DNA of 64,000 nt from Tenebrio molitor (lineage: Eukaryota; Arthropoda; Insecta; Coleoptera; Tenebrionidae), in the NCBI RefSeq assembly GCF_963966145.1, contig NC_091048.1:434001-498000 (forward strand), written 5' to 3'. Below the pieces are notes generated by a model. That model searched no databases and had not been told where the DNA came from. It worked only from the letters and a program-made list of their open reading frames with translations. The translations under genes were made by a program, and so were the position numbers. This document shows positions 22,616 through 35,300 of the stretch, in pieces (position 1 is the stretch's first letter; each line of letters begins with the position of its first letter).

Positions 22616-25600
22616 TTAAAAATTAATGGCCTTTCCGAAATACGAAGCTAGATTGGCCTCTCTCAGGGCTTCGGCGCAAGTAGGATGGGCGTGACATACT
22701 CTCGCAACGTCTTCACTTGAAGCTCCATACTCTTGAGCTAACACGGCTTCGTTGATGAGTTCACCGGCGCTGGGTCCGATTATGTGCGTTCCCAAAATGC
22801 GATCCGTAGCTTTATCGGCTAAAACTTTCACGAAACCGTCAGTTTCGTTGTTGGTTTTTGCTCTAGAATTGGCCATGAAGGGAAACTTTCCGACTTTATA
22901 GCTTACTCCTTCACTCTTCAGATCCTCTTCCGTTCGACCGACCCAACCAACTTCGGGGTGAGTGTAAATGACTGACGGTACACAATTGTAGTCGATGTGG
23001 ACCGGCCCACCTTTAATACCCTCGACGCAAACGATACCTGTGAAAATTTAATGTTAATCAAAATGCTGCGTTCGCAACGCCACCCCGTACCCTCATCTTC
23101 TGCTTTGTGCGCCAACATCGGACCGTGAATGCAATCACCGATGGCGTGAATATTCGGAATAACTGTTTGAAAGTGGGAATTTACCGGAATTCGACCCCTT
23201 TGATCTCTCTCGATGCCCATTTCCTCGAGGCCCAGGTTGTGAGTGTACGGTCTGCGCCCCACACAGACCAACAACACCTCGCACTCCAGCTAAAATTTCA
23301 AATGAATCTGGTTCAACAGACGTACACCATACGCACCTCTTCTTTTTTGTCTGGATTTTTCGCATCTTCAATGCTGACCTTCACGAGACCTCCTGATTTC
23401 TGAGCCCCGGTCACTTTAGTGCCCAGTTTGAACTTCAAGCCTTGTTTGGTCAATATTTTCTGGAACGTTTTTGCCACTTCGCCGTCGATGCCGACGCCCC
23501 CAATCGTAGTTAAGAATTCGACTGCGGTCACTTCTGCGCCCAATCTTGACCACACGGAACCCAATTCCAACCCGATTACCCCAGCTCCTATCACGACCAT
23601 CCTTTTTGGTACTTCTTTCAACGACAAAGCTCCAGTCGACGACACGATTTGTTCTTCGTCGATCTGGGTTGTTTGAAAAAGCGCAACATTAGCAAAATTT
23701 TCAATGAAACAAAATCCCAGTACAGTCCGGAAGTTTCAACTTGTGAACTATTATTTTTGTCGGTACCATATAATTAGATAATTACCGTGAGCCAACAAGA
23801 CCTTATTTTCTGAACATCTATTACAAAATCATACACTACCAGATCGGTTAAATGTTTCATCACAGAATGAAAAAAAAGTTGGAGAAATGAGAACCAAAGG
23901 ATCGGGTTTTCCAATCTTCGAGATCTGCTAGTTATATGCACATAACGAACGAGTATCGATACTATTTTTTGCGCTACTGATTTTACTCGATCATTCAAAA
24001 TATTTTTGGTTGAATTTTAAACGTTTTTCCTGTTCATAACACCTTGTTCCGTTCTAATCCATAACGGTTTTGTTATACTATATGTAATGGCATGCATTCG
24101 TTAAGTTTATTTTTCTGCGCCTGTTAGAGAAGCGGGGAGAATTTTATACACAGAAGGCAGTAGAAATATGGAATAATGGAAATATTTTCTTTTCTATTTT
24201 TTTTTTTTTAATAAACATTATCTTTCGATAATTTTCATTTTTCCGTCTTATTCCGTGCAATGCCCTCATGGCCATTTTAAAAACCTCCCATTCTTTTTTT
24301 GCAAATTTGGATAGATTATAAAATTCTAATTTATCGTCTTTTCAACTATCTCAACGGGGAAAAAAATATTTCCATTTTTTGTCAAATTATTTACATTCAT
24401 TAACTTCAACTTTGAAGAGTAAAATTAGTCAAATAAAACTGCTTGTCGTTAAGTAAATGGAATAGCTGGAACGTTATCTGTGGTTATGGATGTGGATTGG
24501 GGACTTATCGTTAAGTTGGCACTACCAGCAAAAGTAACTAAACGCGCCAATAAGGTTACTGGAATTTATGACAGATCTCACTAATGTACAGTTCAATCAT
24601 AAGTTTTAAGCAACCTTGAGATTGACAATCCATATCCAAAACATTTCCTGTTTTAATGAGTGATATTACACGTCAGGACAGGCGGAATTTTGAACACACC
24701 AACTGAAAGCTGCGCGCTGCTTCCGCGGGACGGCGCGGCAGTCGTCAGAAAACCATCAGAAAACGATATCTGGCAAGCGTATAGAATAGTAAGATTAAAA
24801 AGTCAAAGAGTGCAACGCAAAAAAAGGTGTAAAAAGTTTTGTTATCACGGGTGCTAGTACCGCATTTTCATTCATAGTATTCTTACACGTTTTTGCGGCT
24901 CTATATAATAATTAAAGTGTTTTTCGGCTGTTTCATTCATAGTAAGGTTTTGTGACTCTCGGTTTGTAAAGCGTTTTTGCGGCTATTCTTGTTTCAATTT
25001 ATTAAAGTTTCCAGAAGCGTCTCGTTCGGGATGAAATTAAGCTAAATTGGACTCTATGAATTTAAAATGTTTAACCACATTTTCGATTTTTTCATTTATT
25101 GAAGAATAAACTATTCTATTCCAAAATCGCCCACCCAAAAACAATTTAAAAAAAAAATCTCGGTCACGTGAGCATAAAATTTGTTCAATAAAACAATTCA
25201 TTCAGAAAAAAAATAAACATACAATTCATATTTGGTTTAATCTTGTAACTTACGTCGATTCCTGGAAATGGAGTAACTTCTGATCCTGTCGCGATTAGGA
25301 TGTTTTTGGTGTTGACAACTTCTGAAGAGCCATCAGTTTTTAAAGCTGTTACTTGATTGACACCAGTAATTTTTCCGTGGCCACTGATCAGCGTGACTTT
25401 ATTCTTTTTAAAAAGCTGCGCTATCCCACCTGTCAAGGCTTTAACAGCATTCTGTTTCTGCCCCATGAATTTGTTCAAGTCAAGTTTAACATTTTCAATG
25501 CTGATTCCTCTTTCTGCCAAATCACCTGAGTGGGCCATGTGGTAGAAATGAGAGTTGTTTAGGAGGGCCTTCGATGGAATGCAACCTACGTTCAAGCAGG

Positions 25601-26078
25601 TACCACCGAGTGTTGGGTCTTTTTCTACACATACTGTCTAAAATTTACCTTTTTTATGGCATTCAAGTAGAGAAAAAAACTCACTTTCAATCCAAGTTGG
25701 GCAGCTTTGATGGCAGCGACGTAGCCTCCAGGACCGGATCCGATCACGACCAGATCGGCGTCATGTGTTGTAGAATATCGACGATGATGGAAAACAGTCA
25801 AGACTCCCTTGTTACATCTTATCAAATTTGAAGGCTGGAAATGTGACATACATGATATTATCGGATGACCTTCGACATCGAATTCGCAACACTGCGATAT
25901 TAATTACGTAAACTGTATAATAATTTAGAATACCTTAACGAAGAAATGAATTTGAGGTTATGATATTACGTAAAACTTCGTCCCAGAAAATTAAACCAAA
26001 AAGTACCGATAACCTAAATAGACTATAAAAACTCACTTTAATTGAGGAGGAGACAACATTCCGAATCGCCGATTGCAT
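22616..26078 (-). CDS. Dld: Dihydrolipoyl dehydrogenase, mitochondrial
   Basis: E3 flavoenzyme of the pyruvate, 2-oxoglutarate and branched-chain 2-oxoacid dehydrogenase complexes and the glycine cleavage system; reoxidises dihydrolipoamide with NAD+. Exons, approximately: 26078-26037, 25848-25637, 25623-25256, 23665-23340, 23290-23090 and 23037-22616. Residues 1-35 form a basic mitochondrial presequence (MQSAIRNVVSSSIK). Visible motifs are the FAD-binding VVIGSGPGGYVAA, the redox disulfide CLNVGC, the NAD-binding VVIGAGVIGLELG, the second FAD motif IHAIGDCIHGPMLAHKA and the C-terminal catalytic HAHPTCAEA (His and Glu). The intron at about 23667-25255 is 1.6 kb with no coding content. The gene starts 192 bp from METAP2, which reads the other way. 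Confidence 0.96.
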
Positions 26079-26270
26079 TTTCTGTTGGTTAATTTTATTA
26101 AAAGTATAGAATGACAGCTGATCGTAACTGACCCCTTGCGACCGCGACTAGCTGTCAAAAGTTAATAGCAATCATAGCAATGTCAAGCTACAGCGCCCTC
26201 TGCGAACCTCGAATGTGATTGGTCGACGAAATTGACGCAAGCGTACGAGTTGACTGTTTTGTTGTGGAAA
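26079..26270. promoter_or_regulatory. Shared bidirectional promoter of DLD and METAP2
   Basis: Only 192 bp separate the two divergent start codons, so both promoters and 5' UTRs lie here. It is GC-richer than its surroundings and contains GATTGG at 26217-26222, an inverted CCAAT box. No TATA box seen near either start. Confidence 0.7.
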
Positions 26271-29067
26271 ATGGCGGCCCTAAAGACGGAGATAAATCCC
26301 CAGGATAATGAGGATGAAAACGAAAACGAAAATGATGTGGAAGATGTAGGTGCCGAAAATCATTCCAGTGAAGCCGGTAAGAAGAAAAGAAAAAAGAAGA
26401 AGAAGAAAAAAACTGGTAAGTGATGTTTCAAAGATCTTGTGATTGTACGACCTCCTAGCGTTTCCGAGGACATTTATCATTTACAAATCAACAAAAACTC
26501 AATCATTTTGGATATTATCACAATTGATAATAATGTTCTATACAGTTTCTTTAGCATCCGTTGCTAGTGTTTGTGCAACTCGAGACAAGAGTACTGGCCA
26601 CGAACCTAACCTAAATTTGGTCAATTTGATGAAAATAAAAAGAAAGATAGTTTGTAGCGAGGAAGTGCATCACCATCGTGACGCAAAACTTGGAAATTAA
26701 AAGAAATATACTTTTTGTAAAATCGTATCAAAATAAGTCATTTATATAGTGCTTGTAACTTCCTAAGGAATTCTGACTTAAACCCTAAATAAACCGAACA
26801 AAGACCCTACTTAAAGAAATTTATTGTCATATTGTGCCTGTCAATCACTAGAGGGTCTCCGACAAATATTTTGAGTACTATATACCCCAGGTAATTTTTT
26901 TCTCCGAGGCCGGCTAGTGATTGACAGGTACAATATCACAATAAAAAAGTAGGGTCTTTGTTCGGTTTATTTATGACTTAAGCCAAAATTCCTTAGGAAG
27001 ATAAAAACACTATACAGTAATTTGCAAGCATAAATAATGCCTTTTGTGGGCTAAGGCCGAGGCTAAGGCCTAAAAGAACATAAGAACAATAATTAATTTT
27101 AATAGCTATTTTATTTGTTGCATCACATTGGCAACCAACAACATAACTCTTGATTTTTGAAAACGAATTATGTCATTAATTTTTTTAAAGTTTTAAGGTG
27201 GATTTAAATGATTTATGATTTCACAAAAAATAATGTTTGCATTTCGGGCGTGAACGGCGATTTTGGCCCTTTGGCGTTTTATAATCCCTCGCCCCTTCGG
27301 ACCTCGTGCTTATAATTCCACCGCGGGCCAAAATCGCCTCCTTCACGCCCTTAATACAAAAATAACTATTCTAAGGGGGTTATTCACGAAACTGCAAGAC
27401 TCTAGTTATAAGACATTGCAAATTTAAAACCATGACAACTGATATTGTTGAAGCATTGTATTTGCCGTTTCCTTAACGATTTGCAAACTATCTGAGTTTC
27501 GTGAATCTACCCCTTAATAATTATAGTGACCATTTATGGAGCGTTTTGGAGTAATTTTTTTAAATGTGATTTTGATGCAATATGCCTTTGTGATGATAAA
27601 CTTTCGAAATGACGAATAAAAATATTGGATGGTCGCAAAGAACAATCGATAAACCGTCCAAGTTAGGTTTTTGAAATCCGTACCCATTCCATTGTCTTTA
27701 TTCTGCAACTTTAGCCGTGGAAAATAACGAAGAGGAAGTTGAACGTACCGTCGAAGATGTCAAGGAAGAACTCGCCGACAACGTCCCGGAGGCTGACGGC
27801 GAGAAAAAGAAGAAAAAACGTAATCGTAAAAAAGGCGGCGGCAAAATCGTCCAAACCGATCCTCCTTCGATTCCCATTGTGGAATTGTTCCCCGACCAAG
27901 TATTTCCGATCGGGGAAGTCCAAGAGTATCCCACGAAACAAGATGATCGAACCGCCAAGGATCGCTCCACCTCCGAAGAGAAACGCGCCCTAGATCGGAT
28001 GCACAATGACATCTACAATGAGGTTCGACTAGCCGCAGAAGCGCACCGCCAAACCCGTCAGTACATCCAGAAGTGGATCAAACCGGGAATGACAATGATA
28101 CAAATCTGCGAGGAACTCGAGAATACGGCTCGGAAATTGATCGCCGAGAACGGATTGAAAGCAGGATTGGCATTTCCTACAGGATGTTCGAGGAATCATT
28201 GCGCCGCACATTACACACCCAACGCCGGCGATCCGACGGTCTTGGAGTACGACGACGTGGTCAAAATCGATTTTGGTACTCACATTAATGGCAGGATCAT
28301 CGACTGCGCCTTCACTCACACCTTCAATCCGAAATACGACAAGCTAGTAGAGGCCGTGAGAGATGCGACCAATACCGGGATCAGAGCTGCAGGGATTGAC
28401 GTTCAGCTGTGCGAAATAGGGTCTGCCATTCAAGAGGTGATGGAGTCATACGAACTGGAACTGGACGGAAAGACTTATCCCATCAAGTCGATTCGGAATC
28501 TTAACGGGCATTCAATTTCTCCATACAGTAAGTCGGACGACGTGAAAATGTAGGTGATGATCGGTCCTTGTCGTAGGAATACACGCGGGAAAAACTGTAC
28601 CAATCGTCAAAGGAGGAGAGGCCACGGTAATGGAAGAGAATGAATTTTACGCCATCGAAACTTTCGGGTCGACCGGTCGTGGAGTGGTTCACGACGACAT
28701 GGACTGTTCCCATTACATGAAAAATTTCGAGAGCTCTTACGTTCCCTTACGGTGAATATTTATCGTAACTGTTCAGTTTGAAACAATCCTAAAATCGATC
28801 GTTTCTTGTTGAAGGTTGCAATCATCGAAGACGCTTCTCAACATCATCAACAAGAACTTCGGCACTTTGGCTTTCTGCAAGCGCTGGCTGGATCGCGCCG
28901 GCGCCACCAAGTACCAAATGGCCCTGAAGGATCTGTGCGACAAAGGCGTGGTCGATGCTTATCCTCCCTTGTGCGACATCAAAGGATGCTACACGGCCCA
29001 ATTCGAACACACCATCATGCTACGTCCGACTTGCAAAGAAGTGGTTTCGCGTGGCGACGATTATTAG
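26271..29067 (+). CDS. METAP2: Methionine aminopeptidase 2
   Basis: Dimetal enzyme that removes the initiator methionine; also known as the eIF2-associated p67 protein. Four exons (26271-26415, 27715-28527, 28577-28751, 28815-29067) join in frame to 461 residues. The N-terminus has the family's acidic and polylysine blocks (KKKRKKKKKKKT and KKKKKRNRKKGGGK), used for ribosome and eIF2 contacts. The M24 pita-bread domain carries the expected ligands: two Asp in VKIDFGTHINGRIIDCAF, His in NLNGHSI, Glu in AIETFGSTG and Glu in AQFEHTI. The upstream His that fumagillin attacks in this family lies in AFPTGCSRNHCAAHYTP. The end CKEVVSRGDDY matches the family terminus. Intron 1 is 1.3 kb and holds a MITE and a palindrome. 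Confidence 0.96.
26745..27014. mobile_element. MITE family L (270 bp) in METAP2 intron 1
   Basis: Inverted arms of about 75 bp include TTCCTAAGGAATTC and GAACAAAGACCCTACTT on the left, with matching complements at 26946-27014. No coding frame. Confidence 0.8.
27243..27358. repeat. Long imperfect palindrome in METAP2 intron 1
   Basis: Stem arms GGGCGTGAACGGCGATTTTG and GGCCAAAATCGCCTCCTTCA, with a GC-rich tip containing CCTCGCCCCTTCGGACCTCG. Resembles in design the palindromes at 40381, 57207, 59850, 60999 and 61865. Confidence 0.65.
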
Positions 29068-29128
29068 TTTGTGTTTTCGACTTTTTCTCTTTTGTAAATG
29101 TTTTTGAATTTGTTTACATTGAATTGTA

Positions 29129-29134
29129 AATAAA
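29129..29134 (+). terminator. METAP2 polyadenylation signal
   Basis: AATAAA 61 nt downstream of the METAP2 stop codon, in the 248-bp gap between the convergent METAP2 and GCN1 coding regions. Confidence 0.7.
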
Positions 29135-29315
29135 ACGATTTTTTGTCAATTTGATTGCGGTTATTATTATGTAAAAGAAAATTTACAAAATCGTCATTAA
29201 AACTTAATAGGAATAAAACGAAACCGAAAGTAAACCTTTGAGGAACACTTAAAAGTATCAGAAACGCAGGGACACAACAATCGAATGTGATTGCTCCGGT
29301 GCGTGACCCTAATGA

Positions 29316-32300
29316 TCAAGTCAATAGCGTGTCGTCGAGCTCTTCTTCCTTACCCTCGGTTTGCGACATTATTTTCCTCAAGACTTTGCTGACGACGTCG
29401 GAGAGGGACTCTCTGGCGCCCACGTCCAAGATATTGAGGCATCTCTGCAAAAACTCGACCAGATCAACAACTTCCTATTATCGAACAAGCGAAAAAATCA
29501 CCGAGAACCTACTCTCTGACTCGGTTAGTTGCTCACCTGTTGCATGACATCATCTCCATCTTTCAGTCTGAGGACCGCGATCAACGCAATCTCCGAATTG
29601 GCCTTGACGTAACCGTTCTTTTCCTTCGTCCCGTTCACCAAAGTGGGTAGCAAGAGCTTCAACAGATCCGGCGACATCTTTTCCTGAGGTACGGTCTTCG
29701 CTAAATGTATACAGACTCTCGCCAGAAGCTGTTTCACGTCGTTATTATTATTGTTCATCGTCTAAAAATTGTCGCGTAAAAAAAATTATATCGACAAACA
29801 TGGCGACCAACCCTGACGAAAGGTCCCAACAGGCCGGTGGGCAAAGTTTCCTCATTCATCATCAAATACTGCAATAAGTAACCGCACGAGCGGACAGCAG
29901 TTTGAGTTATAAAGACCCTGTCGGCCGAAAGCTGGCTCAAAATCGTCTGAATCAGTCTTACTTTGTACCGTTCTTGCCACACACTTGAAGGGGACTCTTT
30001 CAATGCCACAGAGAGAGCAGCACCCCGCCCTTGTCTCAACATCCAGTCGGTTTGCGAATCGTCACCTGCACGTGCGTCATTACGAGGCGTACACGCTCGG
30101 ATGTTTAACTTACACAAGAGATTTTCCAGAAGAGTTGCGTCCAACTGTTCCGGGGGCAGCCACCGACAGATGGCACCCAAACATCCGGCGGCGCAATTTC
30201 TCGTAACGTCTTCCTGATAGCCCAACAAAGACAACAGACTCTGATGAATTTGTTTTTTAACAGCGTCCGACATTTTGTCTCCTGCTGGCGTTATAATTCC
30301 TCTCAGGGCATGCAATGTGGTCTCTCTGCAGTACAATTGCGCAATAAAAATAGAAATATGTATACCGTGGGCGTACCTGATCGCCGAATCGTCTGTATTT
30401 TTGATGGTGTTGTGCAATTCCATAAAGAGGGGGTCCGCCCTCTGGTGGATAACGATCAGATGGCTCAAAGCCGCGGCCGATTTTAATCGGACCACTCGAT
30501 TGGGATCGTTCAACGCCTTGACGAAAGTAGTCTGCAGTTGCGGCAGGAACTGCTTCAACATAACTCCCACCTGTAACTCAGTGGTGCGTACAAGTTGTTA
30601 AAACAGGTGGTTAATAAATACTTTGGCCAACAAGATCGCCAGAGTTTCTAGAACGGCTGTTTTAACGTTGGCACTGAACCTGTCACCCAGAATTCTGATC
30701 AAAGGACCAGTTATAGCGACGACGCTAGGTTGGAGGGCTGGTGCGCTGGTCACCCTGATCACCTCGCCCAAACCTTGAGCGGCTGTTTCTTTCTCGTCAC
30801 CGTCACCGTTGAGTATGGACTCTCGAAAGATCGGTAAAATAGGTGCTATCCCTGTCGGATGTAAATTTTCACATTTGCATTAAAAAAGATATAATAAACA
30901 TAATCACGCATTCACCTTTCGGTAAACAAAACCCGGGCAACAACTGCGCTCCCTTCATGTCGGACATGGCATACCTCACCGCTTGCCTCACGTCGGACAC
31001 GTAAGTGGCCTGCAGTTTGGCATCCAGAGTCTTGGTGACGGCATTCAACGCCTCCCACGACATCTGCAACACGTCCTTGTCGTCGTCCGTACACAAATGT
31101 ATCAAACCTCTGAGCAACTGAGGCACATGAGCCGTGTACTGGGCCTTGCTATTAGCACAGAAACCGCAAAGAAGTGTCGCGGCGGCCCTCCTCTGATCGG
31201 CGTTGTCGTTCCGGGTGTTCTCCAACATCGTATCGATGATCGTCCTGATGCCAACCTCGTCGACGACAGACAGGACGACGGCTTGACAGTACTCGAGTTG
31301 CTGCGCTTCGTCGGAAGTGCCGCGGGACGTCGCCAAAGCCGTTTGCAGAGCCGGAAGGATGCGAGGTAAGTACTTGTTGAGAGCTTCTCCAGCCACCGAG
31401 GCCAAGATCGAAAGGGCTTTGGTGTTGGCGGGGGGAGCGGTCAGTTGAGGAACTAAATAGGGGAGAACGACGCGAGATTTTATCGCCATCACTTGGCGCA
31501 ACCCGTCCAAAGTCCACTCGACTACTTCCGAGTCTTTGTCGTTCTGAAAAAGAAAATGTAACTTGAGCGGATCGGTATTGTTTTGGTGACTCACCAGTTG
31601 ACTGAGCATCGTGGGTAGGATGTCGTCCAGAGCTCTCGCCCCCACAGTCGAATGCAAACTGTCGAAAGTCTTCGCCGCGGCTTGCCTCACCTCCGGTAGG
31701 GGATCGCACAGCGCCTTCCGCACCGTAGGTACCAACGAATTCACAAAAGTCAACACCATCTCTTTAGACGTCGACGCCATGATTTCCGACAACCCTATAC
31801 AGACGCCTTGCCTTTGATCGGCTTGGTCTGACTGCAAACCCCTTTCCAAAATTGGTATGATCTCGGGCAACACCCTCTCTCCCAACTTTCTGACAAGATC
31901 GCCGAGAGTTCTCGCGGCGACCTGTCGCTTGTCGTAACTGTCGCTGGCCAAACAACCCAGCAACAGGCCGAACAAAGTCGGCAATATCTCCCTCAGAGTT
32001 CTGGGAGTATTAGTCACGACGACTTTCCACACGTGCAGAGCCGCCTGTCTGACCATCAGGGCTACGTCCGAGCGTCCCATGTACAAGCCGGCCAAGACCC
32101 GATTGCGTCTTTCGGCCCCCAAAGATTTTATTATGGCATGGTGCGATTGTTCCGTGCCGAAATTGTCGTCTTCGCTTGCAGTTTCCGTGCTCATCTTTCC
32201 GGTCACTCCGGATATGCGATACAACAAATCTCCGAGAAGTTGTACGGAACTAAAAGAAAACAAAAAAGCAGTAGTGTGTAGTGATTTACGGGAAAAACGA

Positions 32301-35300
32301 ATGCTTCAATTACCTGTATCGAATCCTCCAGTTCTCGTCGAATAATCCCGCCTCCAGCTCGGGCAACAGCAACTGAATAGCCGAATCTGCGTACAACGTG
32401 ACTATCCTTTGGCCCGCCTTCAGCGCGGTGTCCCTCACGTACTCGTTCTCGTCGGCCAAAGCTTTGAGAATGGGGTTAATGATCTGCCCTATGTAAATCG
32501 TGAAATCGTTGGTGAAAACCACCGGCATATAAATGAACATCATGATGTATCCGTCCTTGACGTGAGGCGCGATGTCTGCCCTCTCCGCCGTAGCTATGAT
32601 CTCCGGCATCAGTTTGTGCAGTTTCTCAACTCCCAACCCTCCGACCACTTCGGACAAACCCTGAGCGGCCCCCGATCGATCCACCGAACTACTCTCCGAA
32701 GTCAACGTTTGCATCAACCACGGCAACAAATCCTCGAAACTGGACTCTCCCATGCCTCTGACCATCGCCCCCAGAGCCCTGGCGCTGACGCTGCGCACTT
32801 CCGGAACGGGATCGAGAAGCGAAGTTTTCAAACCGGGAATGATGGTCGGCAAGTAGGGAAAGAGATCTTTCTGATCCGTGAGGGAATACATGTTGCCGAT
32901 GATTTGAGCAGCCATCTTGCGCGTTTCCGTCGACCTATCCATGAAAGCGCGCTGAACCACCGGCATGATCAGAGCCAGAGAAGGCGCGTCGATGAAATGG
33001 ACGAACTGGGTGTCGAGGAGAGTTTGAAGACAGATGGAAGTTTTGTTGGAGGGATCTTGGAGAGCCTTCAGCAGTACGGGAACGATGGCTGCGGAAAAAT
33101 GTAACAATCGGATATAACAAAAATCGGTTGCTTTTTTTTATTACCTTGAATTTCCGGGTTGCGGATGACCGAACCGATAACCTTCAAAGCGGCTGCTCCC
33201 GCTTCTTGCACTTTCATGTGCGAGTCACTCAACACTTCGATCAATTTGGGAACGATACTCGGCAGACAGGATGACAACTGTTTGGGGGCGCAGTACGCCA
33301 TAGCACCCAACAGTTCAACCGATCCAGTCTTGGTCCGCCAAGAGTCTTGTTCTAAAGCGTCCAACAACGATGGTAACACCAACTTGACCCCGTGCCCCGA
33401 CAATTTACTCATCACAACTTTGGCCGTATCGTCGGCCGCCGTACGAACGTACTGACTCGTGTCACCGAAACACTGGAGCAGATGCGGCAGGACGTGGATG
33501 ATGTAAGGTTCGAACAGCTTTCCTAACATGTGGAAGAGCATCTCGAAGGCAAAAAGAGCGCCCTCTCTGTGTTTGTAGTTCTTCTTATCTTGGATGGCCT
33601 CCGTAAGTTTGGTCATCACGTCGTGCTGTTTCAAAGCCAGAATTCCCATTCCCTTAACTATGCCCGCGAGACCGTAAGCTGCGCCTTTACGTTCGCCGTA
33701 TTTGTCGCCTTTCAACAGTTGATGGAGAAGTTTATTGATGTATCCGGGAGCTTCCTCTTTGACCGACGGGATCAAAGGAGGCAAACAATTGCCGACGGCT
33801 TCTTGCACGGTCTGAGAAGGCGTCGACAGAGCCTGGATCAATCTCAGTACGATCGGTTTGATTCTCTCGTCGTCTTTGTCCAAATGACGCGCCAACGAAC
33901 CCATCAAAATCACAACGGCCTGCTTGACGGCGTCTAAATGGGCCGATTTTGTAGATTTTCCCATGAAATTGTCGAAAACAGGCCATAAAGTGCTGACGGT
34001 TTCCTACAAAAAAAAAAACAAACAATAACGTCACTACGTTCCTCACGGACTCGAGACCTACTTTTCCGTGTAGATCGACAATTTTTAAAGCGGCGTTCAA
34101 CATTTCCTTCCGCACTTGTTCGTTGCGATCACTCAGAGAGGTGGAGACGAAAAACTGTACCAGATCGCCGATCAAGTCGGGAGTGATTAAAGGAGCCAGC
34201 TGAGCCAGAGCCAGAGCTACACCGCGTCTAGGGAACCAAGTGTCGATGGGTTTCTCCAGTTCACGGCCAAATTCGTCGAGCTTCGCCGGTATCATCTACG
34301 GTTACGTCATTTCACATTTACTCAACCCCAATTGTACCGCATCCTCACCTGCAACCTTGCACTGTACAGCTTCAACAGTTTATCCAACGTCTCTTGTACT
34401 TGTTCCTTGTTATTCTCCAACAGGGCGGCCAGAGCTCTAGATGCAGCCGACTGGACACACTCGACCGGATGCTCGATGTCAGACATCAGTTCTTCGCTCA
34501 GGTAAACCGGAAAATCTAACTGTGCTAATTCCCACAATCTATCGGCCAACACTCTGAGAAAACGTCAGATAAAAGGAAAAACAATCGACTACACAAGAAG
34601 CAATTAACCTGTTGTCTTCGTTTTCGTCGAACTTTGCGATCCAAATTCTTTTGCTCACTTCTTTAGCGTAGTCGTAATCAGTTTCGTAGCTCGGCAACGA
34701 AGACACCACTATTGTGAGACTGCGCAAAGCCGCGTCTCTGACCACGACAGCAGGATTCTGTAAGCCTCCCAATAAAACCTCGATCTCGTTGATGGACGCT
34801 TTGGCACATCCGGGGTCGCCACTGGCACAAGTGGCGACGTCCAACAGACACGCCTCGGCTTGTGACTGGACGCGCCCGGTTGTACTACCTTAAAATAATC
34901 GATAATCTACAGGTTTGTAAAGACACACTGAAAATAAATAAAGAAAGTTATCGCAACGCGCTTCGTCAAGATTTTGTATTTCCTTCTTTGTCATTTACGT
35001 GATCGTGCACTCACTTATGATTTCGACGAGAAGCTCAAACATCTGCTTGATCGGCAGATACTGAGGATCGTAGACGTCGTTGACGCCGTTCTGTTCGTTC
35101 GCCCTCAACTTGGCATGCTCGGAGATGATCTGGAGACCGTCGTGGACCAACTCGTCGTGATTTCTCGCATAATTAGACAACAAACTCGACTTCAGCAATA
35201 CGAAAGTGTAACAAAACGCCGGTACAGTGAAGCAAGTCTGATTTTCTTCGGACTTCTTCGAGACCGTTCTCTCGTGGATCAGGGACACGGTGCGGACCAT

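Noticed and set aside
31152..31709. A 185-codon minus-strand frame overlapping GCN1
   Set aside because: It is an off-frame shadow of the conserved GCN1 HEAT-repeat coding sequence. Similar long shadows at 32409-33104 and 34974-35678 were rejected for the same reason.
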